From Pedobacter sp. PACM 27299 (lineage in GTDB: Bacteria; Bacteroidota; Bacteroidia; Sphingobacteriales; Sphingobacteriaceae), in NCBI RefSeq assembly GCF_001412655.1, contig NZ_CP012996.1, positions 496,001 to 560,000 of the forward strand: a stretch of 64,000 nt of DNA. The letters are read 5' to 3'. The notes under the pieces are model-generated. The model was not told the DNA's origin and did no database searches. It saw nothing but the letters and a program-made list of their open reading frames with translations. Positions 48,569-57,960 of the stretch are shown here, piece after piece; the stretch's first letter is position 1, and the number at the start of each line of letters is the position of its first letter. A program made the position numbers and the translations under genes.

Positions 48569-51330
48569 ATGCTAACGAATAACCCTACTTCATCAACTTA
48601 TGAAATGGAACGCTTAAGGGCGTTGCAGGACTGTGATATATTGGATACTCCTCCAGAACAGGAGTTCGATAACATTACCAAGCTGGCCAGCTTGATCTGC
48701 AATACTCCTATAGCCATCATTGCATTGGTTGATGAAGATCGGTTATGGTTTAAATCTGTGATTGGCCTGAACTGTAAACAGCTGCCAAGAAGCTTTTCAT
48801 TCGCTGAGCAAGCGATTCAATCTGATCATATTTTTGAAGTTTGTGATGCCACCGAGGATGAACGCTTTAGTTTGCATCCTTCAGTAATCGACGACCATCA
48901 CCTGAGGTATTATGCTGCGGCACCCTTAATTGATGAAGATGGCTACCGCTTAGGCACCATCTGCGTATTTGATCAGCTGCCTAGGGCAATGACTCCCGCA
49001 CAAAAAGAAGGTCTTGAGATCCTCGCCAAAGAAGTCATCACCCATATTTCCCTTCGAAAAAAAGCAAAAGAACTGAGCCTTAAAGCCCAGCGCTTTGAAG
49101 AACTGCTCAACATCTCTACCGTATCCCCCGAAATTCATTGCATCCTGGACGATAAGGGCGAACTGCTGTTTGTCAACAATGCCGTCACTACGGTGCTGGA
49201 ATATGAAGTGGAGGAAGCAATTGGCTTAACTGTCTGGACATTCTGCTACCCTGAAGATATTGATCGCGTGGTCGAAGCCCTGGAATCAGGACTTGCTGAT
49301 GGCACAAAACAATTCAATATTGATTTCAGGATTGTCACCAAAAGCGGTTTAATCCGTTGGTTGAGCTGGAATATGGTTTGTAAAAACAAACGTTGGTACG
49401 CTTACGGAAGAGACATTACGGAGAATAAAAGAGTAGAAAATGAACTGATGAAACTCTCTTTCGTGGCGAGTAAAGTGAACAATGCTGTGGTGATCAATGA
49501 TTCGGATAACCATGTGACCTGGGTGAATGCAGCCTTTGAGAAAATTACCGGTTTTACGCTGGAAGATATGAAAGGGAAACGCCTTGGCGATTTAATCCAG
49601 GGCCCGGGAACGGATCTGGAATTGATTGAACAGGCAAGAGAGCTCACCAATAGACATCAGTCTTTTACGGTTGATCTGCTGGCTTACCGTAAAGATAAAC
49701 AGCCCATCTGGCTGTCCATCTATAATACCGTAGTCTTCAATGACGAAGGTAAGGTAGAAATAGAAGTGGAAATTATCCTCGACATTACAGAAAAAAGAAA
49801 GCGGAAGAAGAATTACAGCTGCTTTCTCTGGTGGCCAGTAAAACGGATACCGGTGTAAATATTTCGGATGGCGAAGGTTTTACTACCTGGATCAACCATT
49901 CTATGGAAAAGTTGACCGGTTATACGTTGAACGAATTACAGGGACGCCGTTTAGGAGATATTCTTTCCAAAGATGAAGCACAGCGGGAACTCATTGTGGC
50001 TTCCAGAAAGAAAGCCAACAACAGAGAGTCCTATTCCATCGAAGTACAGGCAAAAACGAAATCCGGAGAGCCCATCTGGCTTTCTGTTTCTAATACGCCA
50101 ATCGTAAATGAGAAAGGAAAAGTAGAACGCCAGATCGACCTGATTACCGATATTTCCCAAAGGAAGCAGGTAGAAAAGGAAATGGTAGAAGCCAAAGAAC
50201 AGGCCCTGCAGCTGAGTGCCGCAAAAGAAATGTTCCTGTCGGTGATGAGCCATGAAATCAGAACGCCCTTAAATGCGGTGATCGGAATGGCGCACCTGTT
50301 ACTGGACAATGATCCTAAAGAATCACAATTACCTGATTTAAACTTGCTGCGCTTTTCGGCAGAGAACCTGTTGAATATCATTAATGATATCCTGGATCTC
50401 ACCAAAATGGAAACCGGAAATGTACAGCTGGAAACCATTCCATTTAGCATTAAAACCCTTGCCTCTGATGTGATCAATTCTTTACAGATGAATGTGATCG
50501 CCAGAAATAATAAGCTGGAGCTGAGTTGTGATGAAAATATCCCGCAATATGTTAAAGGGGATAAAACACGTTTGTATCAGGTACTGATGAACCTCCTGGG
50601 TAATGCTATTAAATTTACTCAGGACGGAAAAATTCTATTGGAAATCAAAATGCTTTCCGAAGAAAAAGATCGGGTGTTGCTTCATTTTGAAGTGAGAGAT
50701 ACAGGTATTGGCATTGCACAGGAAAAGCTGGCTTATATCTTTCAGCCTTTTATTCAGGCAAGAACTGATATTTCCAGAAAATATGGAGGTACCGGATTGG
50801 GCTTAACGATCACCAAAAAAATGCTGGAACTATATGGTTCAGATATACAGGTAGAAAGTGAAGAAGGGAAGGGGACGGCTTTCCATTTCAACATCTCTTT
50901 TGAAAAAGCGAATGATTATGTGCCTCAGGTAAAAGTATTCACCGAGCCGAATATGTTTACGGATAAACGGATTCTTGTGGTAGACGATAATGAGATCAAT
51001 GCCTTAATCGCCAAACGTATTTTTGGTAAATGGGGACTCAATCTTGATTTTGCCATTACCGGAGAAGAAGCCCTGGATAAAGTACGCGATAATGTATACG
51101 ACCTGATCTTTATGGACATTAAAATGCCCGGAATTGATGGTTTCGAAGCCACTACGCTGATCAGAGCGATGGATGGTGATTATTTTAAGCAAGTGCCTAT
51201 TCTTGCTTTAACCGCTTCTACCTTACACGATGAACACAATAAGTTTTCAGAGTCTGGAATGAACGGACATATCTTAAAGCCTTTCAAACCGGAAGACATG
51301 AGGAATATTCTTTCAGAATACCTGAGCTAA
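48569..51330 (+). pseudogene. GAF-PAS hybrid histidine kinase interrupted by a one-base frameshift
   Basis: The first frame (48569-49858) has a GAF domain (about residues 20-165) and two PAS domains. The second (about 49800-51330) holds a further PAS that looks like an internal duplicate of the one before, then HisKA ([16 protein letters not shown]), HATPase_c (NLLGNAIKF, DTGIGIA, GGTGLGLTI) and REC (LIFMDIKMPGIDG). The switch lies at AAA 49798-49800 just before GCGGAAG. One added A restores TEKRKAEEELQLLSLVASK and gives exactly 920 aa. No other damage is seen. Its GAF domain is a close relative of that in the kinase at 33612. Confidence 0.85.
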
Positions 51331-51634
51331 ACACCGCATTCTTCAAAACACCGTAGCAGATTTCAAGAAAATTTTAAGGAGTAAAAGCAGATTTATTAGA
51401 AATGATAAAGGGCCGATATTTCACGAGTGTGAAGCTATCGACCCTTAAATTAACGCTCTCAAGGTCAAAGTAACGGAATATATTTGAGTATTCAAAATAT
51501 TTATAGAATAATTTATAAATAAAAGTAAAAGGCCGGCATTCCTATTCGGAAATGTCGGCCTTTACCATCTAAATTAACGCTCTCAATTATAATAACGACT
51601 GATAAAGAAGAATGTTTTAGAAAGCCTCTGTTTT
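51331..51634. repeat. Duplicated hairpin plus 17-nt element between convergent genes
   Basis: Two units lie 120-124 nt apart. Unit A: a long hairpin at 51408-51446 (AAGGGCCGAT pairing with ATCGACCCTT, inner TTCAC/GTGAA), then TAAATTAACGCTCTCAA at 51446-51462. Unit B: a hairpin at 51528-51563 (AAAGGCCGGCAT with ATGTCGGCCTTT), then the identical 17-mer at 51570-51586. The hairpins could end both convergent transcripts, but terminators do not explain the shared 17-mer. No gene is visible. Confidence 0.75.
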
Positions 51635-52333
51635 TTATGTCACAAAGGCTAAGGCGGCGATACTGATTTTTTCAGGCCTGGCTTTAAGCAATGCGATGGC
51701 GCAGGCTTCCAGAGTAGCGCCGGTAGTGAGTACATCATCAATCAATAATAAATGCTGGTCTGCTAATTCTTCCGGATGCTGAAGGTCAAAGGCGGCCGAC
51801 ATATTTTCAAAGCGTAGTAATCTGCCTTTGTTGGTCTGGCTGTCTGTAGCCGCTTTACGTAAAAGGTGCTTAGTGCTGATTGGCGTTTTGAGTACCAGCG
51901 AGATGCCCTGTGCAATATGATAACTTTGGTTGTATCCGCGTTTTTTTAATCTTTTGTTGTGAAGTGGGACAGGGATCAGGAAGTCTATGCCTTGATAAAA
52001 GGGGGAACTGAGCAGCCTTTCTCCAAGCAGGATGCCCATACGGATCCCCAGTTCCGGTTGATTGCTGTATTTTAAATGATGGATGAGTTGCTGTACGGTT
52101 CCGGCCTTTTTGAAAAATAGCATCGCCATTGCGGCATTACAGGGGATGCGTCCCCAGAATTGCCTGGCCACTAAATTTTCGGGATGCAGGTGGTGATCCG
52201 TATAGGGCAAGCCATGCAGACAGGTACTGCAGATGTAAATTTCACCAGCAACTAAAGGCAGGGCACAGCCCAAGCATGTTGCCGGAAAGAGCAAATGTAA
52301 TAAGTCTAGAAAACTGTTTTTTAGAAAGGGCAT
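51635..52333 (-). CDS. comF: ComF-family phosphoribosyltransferase-like protein
   Basis: A 232-aa protein with an N-terminal zinc-ribbon-like four-cysteine region (CLGCALPL and CSTC, about residues 20-35) and a C-terminal type I phosphoribosyltransferase domain with PRPP loop LLIDDVLTTGATLEACA. FLIPVPLHNKRLKKRGYNQS is a ComF hallmark. Homologues take part in DNA uptake during competence, though many naturally non-competent bacteria keep one and its exact reaction is unsettled. It lies 46 nt downstream of rlmN on the same strand. Confidence 0.88.
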   Translation of the reverse strand: MPFLKNSFLDLLHLLFPATCLGCALPLVAGEIYICSTCLHGLPYTDHHLHPENLVARQFWGRIPCNAAMAMLFFKKAGTVQQLIHHLKYSNQPELGIRMGILLGERLLSSPFYQGIDFLIPVPLHNKRLKKRGYNQSYHIAQGISLVLKTPISTKHLLRKAATDSQTNKGRLLRFENMSAAFDLQHPEELADQHLLLIDDVLTTGATLEACAIALLKARPEKISIAALAFVT

Positions 52334-52379
52334 GGGCTAATCTATGAGAATTAGCCATTGCCTGGTTGAAATCCGGTGT

Positions 52380-53438
52380 TTAGTTCTGCTCCTTTACGGC
52401 CAGCTGACCACAAGCGGCATCAATATCCTTACCTCTGCTTCTTCTGATATTGGTGTTTACCCCCTGGCTTTTCAGGTAAGCAGAGAAAGCATCGATCTTG
52501 TCGCCTTCCGCATTCAGGAATGCCGCAAACTGAATCGGGTTGTACTCGATTAAGTTTACTTTACAAGGCACGTGTTTACAGAATTTAGCGAGCTCCATGG
52601 CATCCTCAATCTCATCATTGAAGTTATTGAAGACAATGTATTCGTAAGTAATCGGGTTCTTCGTTTTAGAGAAATAGTATTTTAAAGCTTCTTCCAATGC
52701 TTTCAATGAATTCTGCTCATTGATCGGCATGATTTCATTTCTTTTCTTGTCATTGGCAGCATGCAGTGAGATGGCAAGGTTAAATTTAACCCCATCATCA
52801 CCTAATTTCTTGATCATCTTGGCAATACCGGCAGTAGATACTGTAATGCGCTTGTACGACATATTAAGTCCGTCTGGAGCAGTAATGCGGTCGATAGATT
52901 TCAATACATTGGCATAGTTCAGCAATGGTTCGCCCATGCCCATATAAACGATATTCGTTAAGGGCGCATTGTAGTTTTTCTTCGCCTGCTGATCAATCAG
53001 AACCACCTGATCGTAGATTTCATCTGCATTCAGGTTACGTTTACGGTCCATATATCCTGTAGCACAGAATTTACAGGTTAAACTGCAGCCTACCTGTGAA
53101 CTCACACAGGCGGTCATACGTTCTTCCATAGGAATCAGTACACCTTCTACAATATTGCCATCGTACAGTCGGAATGAACTTTTGATGGTGTGGTCATTAC
53201 TAAATTGTGAGTTATTTACTTCAACTACATTGATCGCATAGTTTTCATCTAGTTTCTTTCTAAGGTCTTTAGAAAGGTTACTCATTTCCTCAAAGGAACG
53301 CGCAGATTTCTCCCATAGCCATTGGTAAACCTGTTTGGCACGGTAAGAAGGTTCCTGCATGTTTGTAAAGTGTTGTTGCAGCTGAGGAAGGTCCAGTGAA
53401 CGTATGTCTGTTTTTTTTGTAGTAAGCATTTGATGCAA
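52380..53438 (-). CDS. rlmN: 23S rRNA A2503 / tRNA A37 C2-methyltransferase
   Basis: A 352-aa radical-SAM methyltransferase. The SAM-cluster cysteines are in CSLTCKFCATGYM, preceded by MTACVSSQVG, and the second catalytic cysteine lies in the C-terminal DAACGQLA. The N-terminal helical domain has YRAKQVYQWLW, and NIVYMGMGEPLLNY is another hallmark. The enzyme methylates A2503 in the peptidyltransferase centre and A37 of some tRNAs. The ATG at 53429 (MLTTKKTD) is an alternative start three codons downstream. Confidence 0.95.
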   Translation of the reverse strand: MHQMLTTKKTDIRSLDLPQLQQHFTNMQEPSYRAKQVYQWLWEKSARSFEEMSNLSKDLRKKLDENYAINVVEVNNSQFSNDHTIKSSFRLYDGNIVEGVLIPMEERMTACVSSQVGCSLTCKFCATGYMDRKRNLNADEIYDQVVLIDQQAKKNYNAPLTNIVYMGMGEPLLNYANVLKSIDRITAPDGLNMSYKRITVSTAGIAKMIKKLGDDGVKFNLAISLHAANDKKRNEIMPINEQNSLKALEEALKYYFSKTKNPITYEYIVFNNFNDEIEDAMELAKFCKHVPCKVNLIEYNPIQFAAFLNAEGDKIDAFSAYLKSQGVNTNIRRSRGKDIDAACGQLAVKEQN

Positions 53439-53446
53439 AGTTACCT

Positions 53447-53487
53447 AAAAAAAGAATAAGCGAGCAAAAATTGATTTTGCCCGCTTA
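53447..53487 (-). terminator. Rho-independent terminator of rluF
   Basis: On the minus strand a 13-bp stem (TAAGCGGGCAAAA with TTTTGCTCGCTTA, one G-U pair) and 5-nt loop is followed by TTCTTTTTTT. It separates rluF from rlmN. Confidence 0.85.
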
Positions 53488-53530
53488 AAATGTATGGGTT
53501 TACTGCCGGATTATGACAGTCAAATTATGT

Positions 53531-54595
53531 TTAACGCTTTGGTCCTCTGCTTTTTCCAGGTGCGCCAGAGTTTCCTCTTGAAGGTCTGACTGGTCTTTTG
53601 CTTGGGCCATTGGTTTTGTTCCAATCGGTTGTACTTGAAGCACCGCGGTAAGGAGTACCAGTTTTTTTATCTGCTCTTGGTTTACCGGAAGCTGCTCTTG
53701 GTCTGCCTTCTGATTCTGATCTTGGATCTGCTGATCTCGCTCCAGCTGATCTAGGACCGCCCGATCTTGGGCCGCCTGGTCTGCCAGAAGAATTTTTTCT
53801 TGGCGCAACTAATTCTTCGAAATCTGGGTTTACTGGTTTCTTACTTGCTTTTTTCGCTGCTGATGCGGCTTCTAAAGAACTTGATTTCGCCACAAGATTG
53901 AATATCTCTGTTTGCTCTGCTGGGCTAAGCTCTCTCCATTCGCCAACAGGAATGCCTTTAAGCGTGATGTTCATGATTCTGGTACGCTCCAGTTTGGTCA
54001 CCTCAAATCCGAAATGTTCACACATTCTTCTGATCTGACGGTTTAATCCCTGAACAAGCACAATCTTGAAAGTAAATGTACTTTCTTTAGTCACTTTACA
54101 CTTTTTGGTCATCATGCCCAATACAGGAACACCTTTGCCCATTCCAGCGATAAACTGCTCAGTAACCGGTTTATTAACGGTGACTACATATTCTTTCTCA
54201 TGGTTATTTCCAGCACGAAGAATCTTGTTGACGATGTCTCCGTTATTGGTTAGGAAAATCAATCCTTGTGAATCTTTGTCCAAACGACCAATCGGGAAAA
54301 CCCGCTCGCTATGGTTTACATGATCCACCATATTGCTTTTTACACCGGCTTCAGTAGTACTGGTAATGCCTACAGGTTTATTATAAGCGATCAAGATAGA
54401 GTTTTCAACTTCTTTTGGTTCAATGGTCTGGCCATTCACCGTAACGATATCCCCGAAAAATACCTGGTCGCCTACCTTGGCTTTCCGGCCATTGATAAAT
54501 ACATTTCCTTGTTCTATGTATCTGTCTGCGGCTCTTCTGGAGCACAGACCGCTCTCACTAATGTATTTATTTAATCGGGTGGTAGAATCAGACAT
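53531..54595 (-). CDS. rluF: RluF-like 23S rRNA pseudouridine synthase with basic low-complexity tail
   Basis: A 354-aa RsuA/RluB/E/F-type synthase: S4 domain ([23 protein letters not shown], residues 8-30), the catalytic aspartate in [18 protein letters not shown], and [18 protein letters not shown]. The motif set is closest to RluF (U2604). After about residue 240 comes a ~110-residue tail rich in Gly, Pro, Ser and Arg with short repeats such as [20 protein letters not shown] and ending in GPKR. Such disordered basic tails are seen on Bacteroidota homologues and probably bind RNA. Confidence 0.9.
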   Translation of the reverse strand: MSDSTTRLNKYISESGLCSRRAADRYIEQGNVFINGRKAKVGDQVFFGDIVTVNGQTIEPKEVENSILIAYNKPVGITSTTEAGVKSNMVDHVNHSERVFPIGRLDKDSQGLIFLTNNGDIVNKILRAGNNHEKEYVVTVNKPVTEQFIAGMGKGVPVLGMMTKKCKVTKESTFTFKIVLVQGLNRQIRRMCEHFGFEVTKLERTRIMNITLKGIPVGEWRELSPAEQTEIFNLVAKSSSLEAASAAKKASKKPVNPDFEELVAPRKNSSGRPGGPRSGGPRSAGARSADPRSESEGRPRAASGKPRADKKTGTPYRGASSTTDWNKTNGPSKRPVRPSRGNSGAPGKSRGPKR

Positions 54596-54679
54596 GGGTA
54601 TGGGTATAAATTGTTTCAGTTTACAAAGAAATCAAAATATACCCACATAAACTATCAAAATATTGTAAAGCTGTGGCTT

Positions 54680-55177
54680 TTAAAAATTAGTATCGTCCGC
54701 ACTAGGGCCGTAACTGCCCGGAATTGGGATGTCTAATAACCTTAGAAAGACGCCTAGCTGTGCCCTGTGGTGGATAATTTGAGATAAGGTGTGTCTGATC
54801 AGGCTTCCCTTTGTGAACGTAGAATAAATTTGCTCCCCATTTCGCAAAACCCAGGGTTCCGGCAAGATTTCTTCTTTTGCTGTTGCTAAGTGTGAACGTC
54901 CGTCTTCCAGAGAGGTTTCAAAAAATGCCATCAGCTCGGTATTGGTTTTCAATTCTTTTGGCGTGTAAGGTTCAGTGCCAAAGTCCAGTTCGTCTGTCGT
55001 TACGGCATAGGTAATCCAGGTTGGCAATTCTGCAATATGACTGGCAAGTGCTTTAACGGTCATGCTTTTTGGGTGTGGCTGCCAATCGAATTTTTCCGTT
55101 GGTACAATAGCCAGCATTTTACGTGTAGTTTGAGCCTCCTGCTCGAATTCTTCCAGAAACATTTTAATGATATCCAT
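54680..55177 (-). CDS. DinB-family protein
   Basis: A 165-aa four-helix-bundle protein. The order fits DinB/YfiT: a first helix with MFLEEFEQEAQTTRKMLAIV, then FDWQPHPKSMTVKALASHIAELP with a metal-ligand His (in ASHIAEL), and the C-terminal LIRHTLSQIIHHRAQLGVFLRLL with further His ligands. DinB-like proteins are metal-dependent and often thiol transferases, but no specific role is known here. It is divergent from the amidohydrolase gene. Confidence 0.85.
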   Translation of the reverse strand: MDIIKMFLEEFEQEAQTTRKMLAIVPTEKFDWQPHPKSMTVKALASHIAELPTWITYAVTTDELDFGTEPYTPKELKTNTELMAFFETSLEDGRSHLATAKEEILPEPWVLRNGEQIYSTFTKGSLIRHTLSQIIHHRAQLGVFLRLLDIPIPGSYGPSADDTNF

Positions 55178-55201
55178 GTTGTTTTGTTTTAACGGTTTTA
55201 A

Positions 55202-55558
55202 TTATAAAACAAAGAAAAGAGGGGAGAGTGACAGCCCTATGTCAGGAGCTTTTTTATTTTTCTTCTTCAGCAAAGGAGCCCGCATGTACACTGTTCGAAA
55301 TCTCCTGTCCATCTTTTCTTTTTCCAGCTTGGCAGGACAGGAACTGGGGTTATTTGCAGGAATAAGCGTACCTATACTCAGCAAAGCTTTAGGATAATCC
55401 AGGCTGATGTTTGGATATTCACCTGTTAAGGCATGCTTTTTATGATAAGCAAGCGCTTCATTGTACGCATTTCTATTCGTGTTTGCTACCCGGATCGATG
55501 CTGCAGACAAGCTATATTTCAAGAAAAATATCTTTCCTTTGTGGGTATGACTACCCAC
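55202..55558 (-). CDS. Questionable small ORF in a divergent intergenic region
   Basis: A 118-aa open frame with no recognised domain. The C-terminal half is Lys-rich (LLKKKNKKAPDIG), and there is no signal peptide or membrane segment. Its 5' end overlaps the amidohydrolase start on the other strand and it fills the 369-nt gap. It could be chance or a relic; the frame may be open only by composition. There is no evidence of a promoter or homologue from the sequence alone. Confidence 0.2.
   Translation of the reverse strand: MGSHTHKGKIFFLKYSLSAASIRVANTNRNAYNEALAYHKKHALTGEYPNISLDYPKALLSIGTLIPANNPSSCPAKLEKEKMDRRFRTVYMRAPLLKKKNKKAPDIGLSLSPLFFVL
55541..55558 (+). promoter_or_regulatory. Perfect hairpin enclosing the amidohydrolase start codon
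   Basis: GTGGGTA-TGAC-TACCCAC is a 7-bp perfect inverted repeat whose left arm and loop contain the ATG at 55547. If it forms in the mRNA it would hide the start codon. Confidence 0.45.
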
Positions 55559-56725
55559 ATCTCTGCCACTTATATATACCCTGTAAATTCGGAACCTTTG
55601 AAAGAAGGGGTCATTTCATTTGATGATCATGGTCTGATTCTGGAAATCCTAACGGCTGCGGAAGCGGAATTGAGAGGAATTAAAGACATTAAGTTCTATG
55701 AAGGTATTTTGGTTCCCGGATTTGTCAACACGCATTGCCATCTGGAGCTCTCCCACCTGAAAGGAAAAATTGCGAAACATACCGGACTGCCGGGATTTGT
55801 AGAACAGGTGATCCGACAAAGACAGGCGGGTGATGAGGAAGTGATTGATGCCATGGCAATCGCAGATAGCGCAATGTATGCCCAGGGAATTGTTGCCGTA
55901 GGCGATATTTCAAACAAGCTGATCTCTAAGGAAGTCAAAGAAATCAGTGGGATCTACTACCATACTTTTATAGAAGCAATGGGTTTTAACCCGGAAAAGG
56001 CGGTCGATATTATGGAGGCAGCAAAGGTCATGAAAAAAGCTTATCAGCCTTTAAAAGCGTCGATCGTTCCCCATGCTCCCTATTCGGTATCCGATAATTT
56101 ATTTGCGGAGATCAGGAAAGTAGCCGAAGAAAATCAGGACCTGATCAGTATTCATAATCAGGAGACCCTCGAAGAAAATGAATTCTTTGAACATAAATCG
56201 GGCAGTTTTTTAAAGCTGTATGAATTCCTGGGATTAAATATTGACTTTTTCAAAGCCACAGGGAAAACCTCGCTGCAGTCTTATTTGCCAAAGCTTTCTC
56301 CTGCTTTAAAAACACTATTGGTACACAATACCATGAGCAAGCGGGCTGATCTGGACTTTGCAAAAGCGAATCACCCTGCTTTGTATTGGTGCTTATGCCC
56401 GAATGCCAACCTATATATAGAAGATAAATTGCCGGAGCTGCCGCTCTTTCTGGAAGCCGGACTAAAGATTACGCTGGGTACAGACAGTCTGGCCAGTAAC
56501 GATCAGCTGAGTATCGTAGAAGAAATGAAAACTTTACAGCAGAATTTCCAAATTCCTTTATCAACTTTGCTGAGCTGGGCTACCATAAATGGCGCCGAAT
56601 TTTTAGAAGTTGAGGATCGTTTTGGTAGTTTAGCCATTGGAAAAAGTCCGGGGATTAATCTCCTTGAATTTGTGGATAAAGATGGGGAAATGTGGATTAC
56701 TGGCAAGATTAAAAGATTAGCATAG
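55547..56725 (+). CDS. Amidohydrolase-family protein (cytosine-deaminase/TRZ-ATZ-like)
   Basis: A 392-aa metal-dependent hydrolase. The start at 55547 (MTTHISATYIYPV) gives the usual first beta-strand; the frame is open further upstream but without family features. Metal ligands are visible in PGFVNTHCHLELSHL (H-x-H), ASIVPHAPYSVS, LLVHNTMS and GTDSLASND (catalytic Asp). WCLCPNANLYI is typical of deaminases of this group, including aminofutalosine-deaminase-like enzymes. The substrate is not certain. The nitronate monooxygenase gene begins right after its stop codon. Confidence 0.85.
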   Translation: MTTHISATYIYPVNSEPLKEGVISFDDHGLILEILTAAEAELRGIKDIKFYEGILVPGFVNTHCHLELSHLKGKIAKHTGLPGFVEQVIRQRQAGDEEVIDAMAIADSAMYAQGIVAVGDISNKLISKEVKEISGIYYHTFIEAMGFNPEKAVDIMEAAKVMKKAYQPLKASIVPHAPYSVSDNLFAEIRKVAEENQDLISIHNQETLEENEFFEHKSGSFLKLYEFLGLNIDFFKATGKTSLQSYLPKLSPALKTLLVHNTMSKRADLDFAKANHPALYWCLCPNANLYIEDKLPELPLFLEAGLKITLGTDSLASNDQLSIVEEMKTLQQNFQIPLSTLLSWATINGAEFLEVEDRFGSLAIGKSPGINLLEFVDKDGEMWITGKIKRLA

Positions 56726-57682
56726 ATGGAAAACAGAATCAGCAGCTTATTTAAAATTAAATATCCGATTATTCAGGCAGGAATGGTTTGGTGCAGTGGA
56801 TGGCGATTGGCTGCTGCGGTGTCAAATGCAGGAGGCTTGGGGATCATCGGCGCTGGTTCCATGTACCCGGAAGTACTAAAAGAACATATTCAGAAATGTA
56901 AACAGGCAACTGCGCATCCTTTTGCAGTCAACGTACCTTTACTGTATCCCAATGTGGAAGAGATCCTGCAGATCATTGTGGAGGAAGGCCTGAAAATTGT
57001 GTTTACCTCGGCAGGAAATCCAGCTACCTGGACCAGTTTTCTGAAAGAAAAAGGCATCCTTGTAGTACACGTAATTGCCAATACCAAGTTCGCTTTAAAA
57101 GCGGAAGCTTGCGGCGTTGATGCCATCGTGGCTGAGGGCTTTGAAGCTGGCGGACACAATGGAAGAGAAGAAACGACGACGCTGTGTTTAATCCCAATGG
57201 TTGCTAAAGCGGTAACCATCCCGGTAATCGCTGCCGGTGGAATTGGAAGCGGTGCTGCGATGCTTGCTGCATTTGCCTTAGGCGCGGAAGCGGTTCAGAT
57301 TGGATCAGCCTTTGCTATTGCAGAAGAATCTTCTGCCCACCCGAATTTTAAATCGGAAATCCTTGCCGCCACAGAAGGAGATACAAAACTTCGCATGAAA
57401 AAACTGGTTCCTGTGCGCCTGCTAAAAAATTCTTTTGCCGAAGCGGTGGCTCAGGCAGAAGCGGAAGGTGCAGATACAGAAAAGCTGCAGCAACTTTTAG
57501 GTCGCGCAAGGGCGAAATTAGGTATGTTTGAAGGAAATATGGAGGAAGGAGAACTGGAAATCGGACAGGTATCGGCCATGTTAAAGGAAATTAGACCAGC
57601 AGCAGAGATCCTGCAAAGCATCTGGCAGGAGTTTTTAACAGAAAAAGAAAGAATCAATAGGTTAGATTTTAGATCAATATAA
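56726..57682 (+). CDS. Nitronate monooxygenase (2-nitropropane dioxygenase family)
   Basis: A 318-aa FMN-dependent TIM-barrel oxidase. It has KYPIIQAGMVWCSGWRLAAAVSNAGGLGIIG at the N-terminus (given here in pieces: IIQAGMVW, AVSNAGGLG), EGFEAGGHNGRE with the catalytic His, IPVIAAGGIGSGAAM and GAEAVQIGSAFAIAEES, the FMN phosphate site. It oxidises propionate-3-nitronate or related nitronates. The start codon follows the amidohydrolase stop without a gap, and the acylphosphatase gene begins 2 nt after its stop, so the three genes are one unit. Confidence 0.9.
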   Translation: MENRISSLFKIKYPIIQAGMVWCSGWRLAAAVSNAGGLGIIGAGSMYPEVLKEHIQKCKQATAHPFAVNVPLLYPNVEEILQIIVEEGLKIVFTSAGNPATWTSFLKEKGILVVHVIANTKFALKAEACGVDAIVAEGFEAGGHNGREETTTLCLIPMVAKAVTIPVIAAGGIGSGAAMLAAFALGAEAVQIGSAFAIAEESSAHPNFKSEILAATEGDTKLRMKKLVPVRLLKNSFAEAVAQAEAEGADTEKLQQLLGRARAKLGMFEGNMEEGELEIGQVSAMLKEIRPAAEILQSIWQEFLTEKERINRLDFRSI

Positions 57683-57684
57683 TA

Positions 57685-57957
57685 ATGAAACACATCAACA
57701 TAAGAGTTACCGGAAAGGTGCAGGGGGTATCCTTTAGAGAGACCACAAAAGCAATCGCAGATCAAATGGGCGTCCGCGGAATAGTTAAAAATGAGAAAGA
57801 TGGTACCTTATACCTGGAAGCTGAAGGCGATGATGCTTCTTTAGAAGTTTTTGAAGAATGGTGTAATGAGGGACCTGACAGGGCAAAAATTGAAACGGTA
57901 GAAGTAACTCCTGGAGAACTGAAGGGCTACCGTAATTTCGAAATCATCAAGAAGTAA
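57685..57957 (+). CDS. acyP: Acylphosphatase
   Basis: A 90-aa protein of the usual family length. HINIRVTGKVQGVSFRETTKAIADQ contains the phosphate-binding loop (VQGVSFR) with the catalytic Arg, and GIVKNEKDGTLYLEAEGD has the catalytic Asn. It hydrolyses acyl phosphates such as acetyl phosphate or 1,3-bisphosphoglycerate in the cytoplasm. It starts 2 nt after the nitronate monooxygenase gene. Confidence 0.95.
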   Translation: MKHINIRVTGKVQGVSFRETTKAIADQMGVRGIVKNEKDGTLYLEAEGDDASLEVFEEWCNEGPDRAKIETVEVTPGELKGYRNFEIIKK

Positions 57958-57960
57958 CGC

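Noticed and set aside
49831..51330. A separate histidine kinase gene starting at 49831
   Set aside because: The preceding frame continues directly into the same PAS domain and one base joins the two, so it is one gene.
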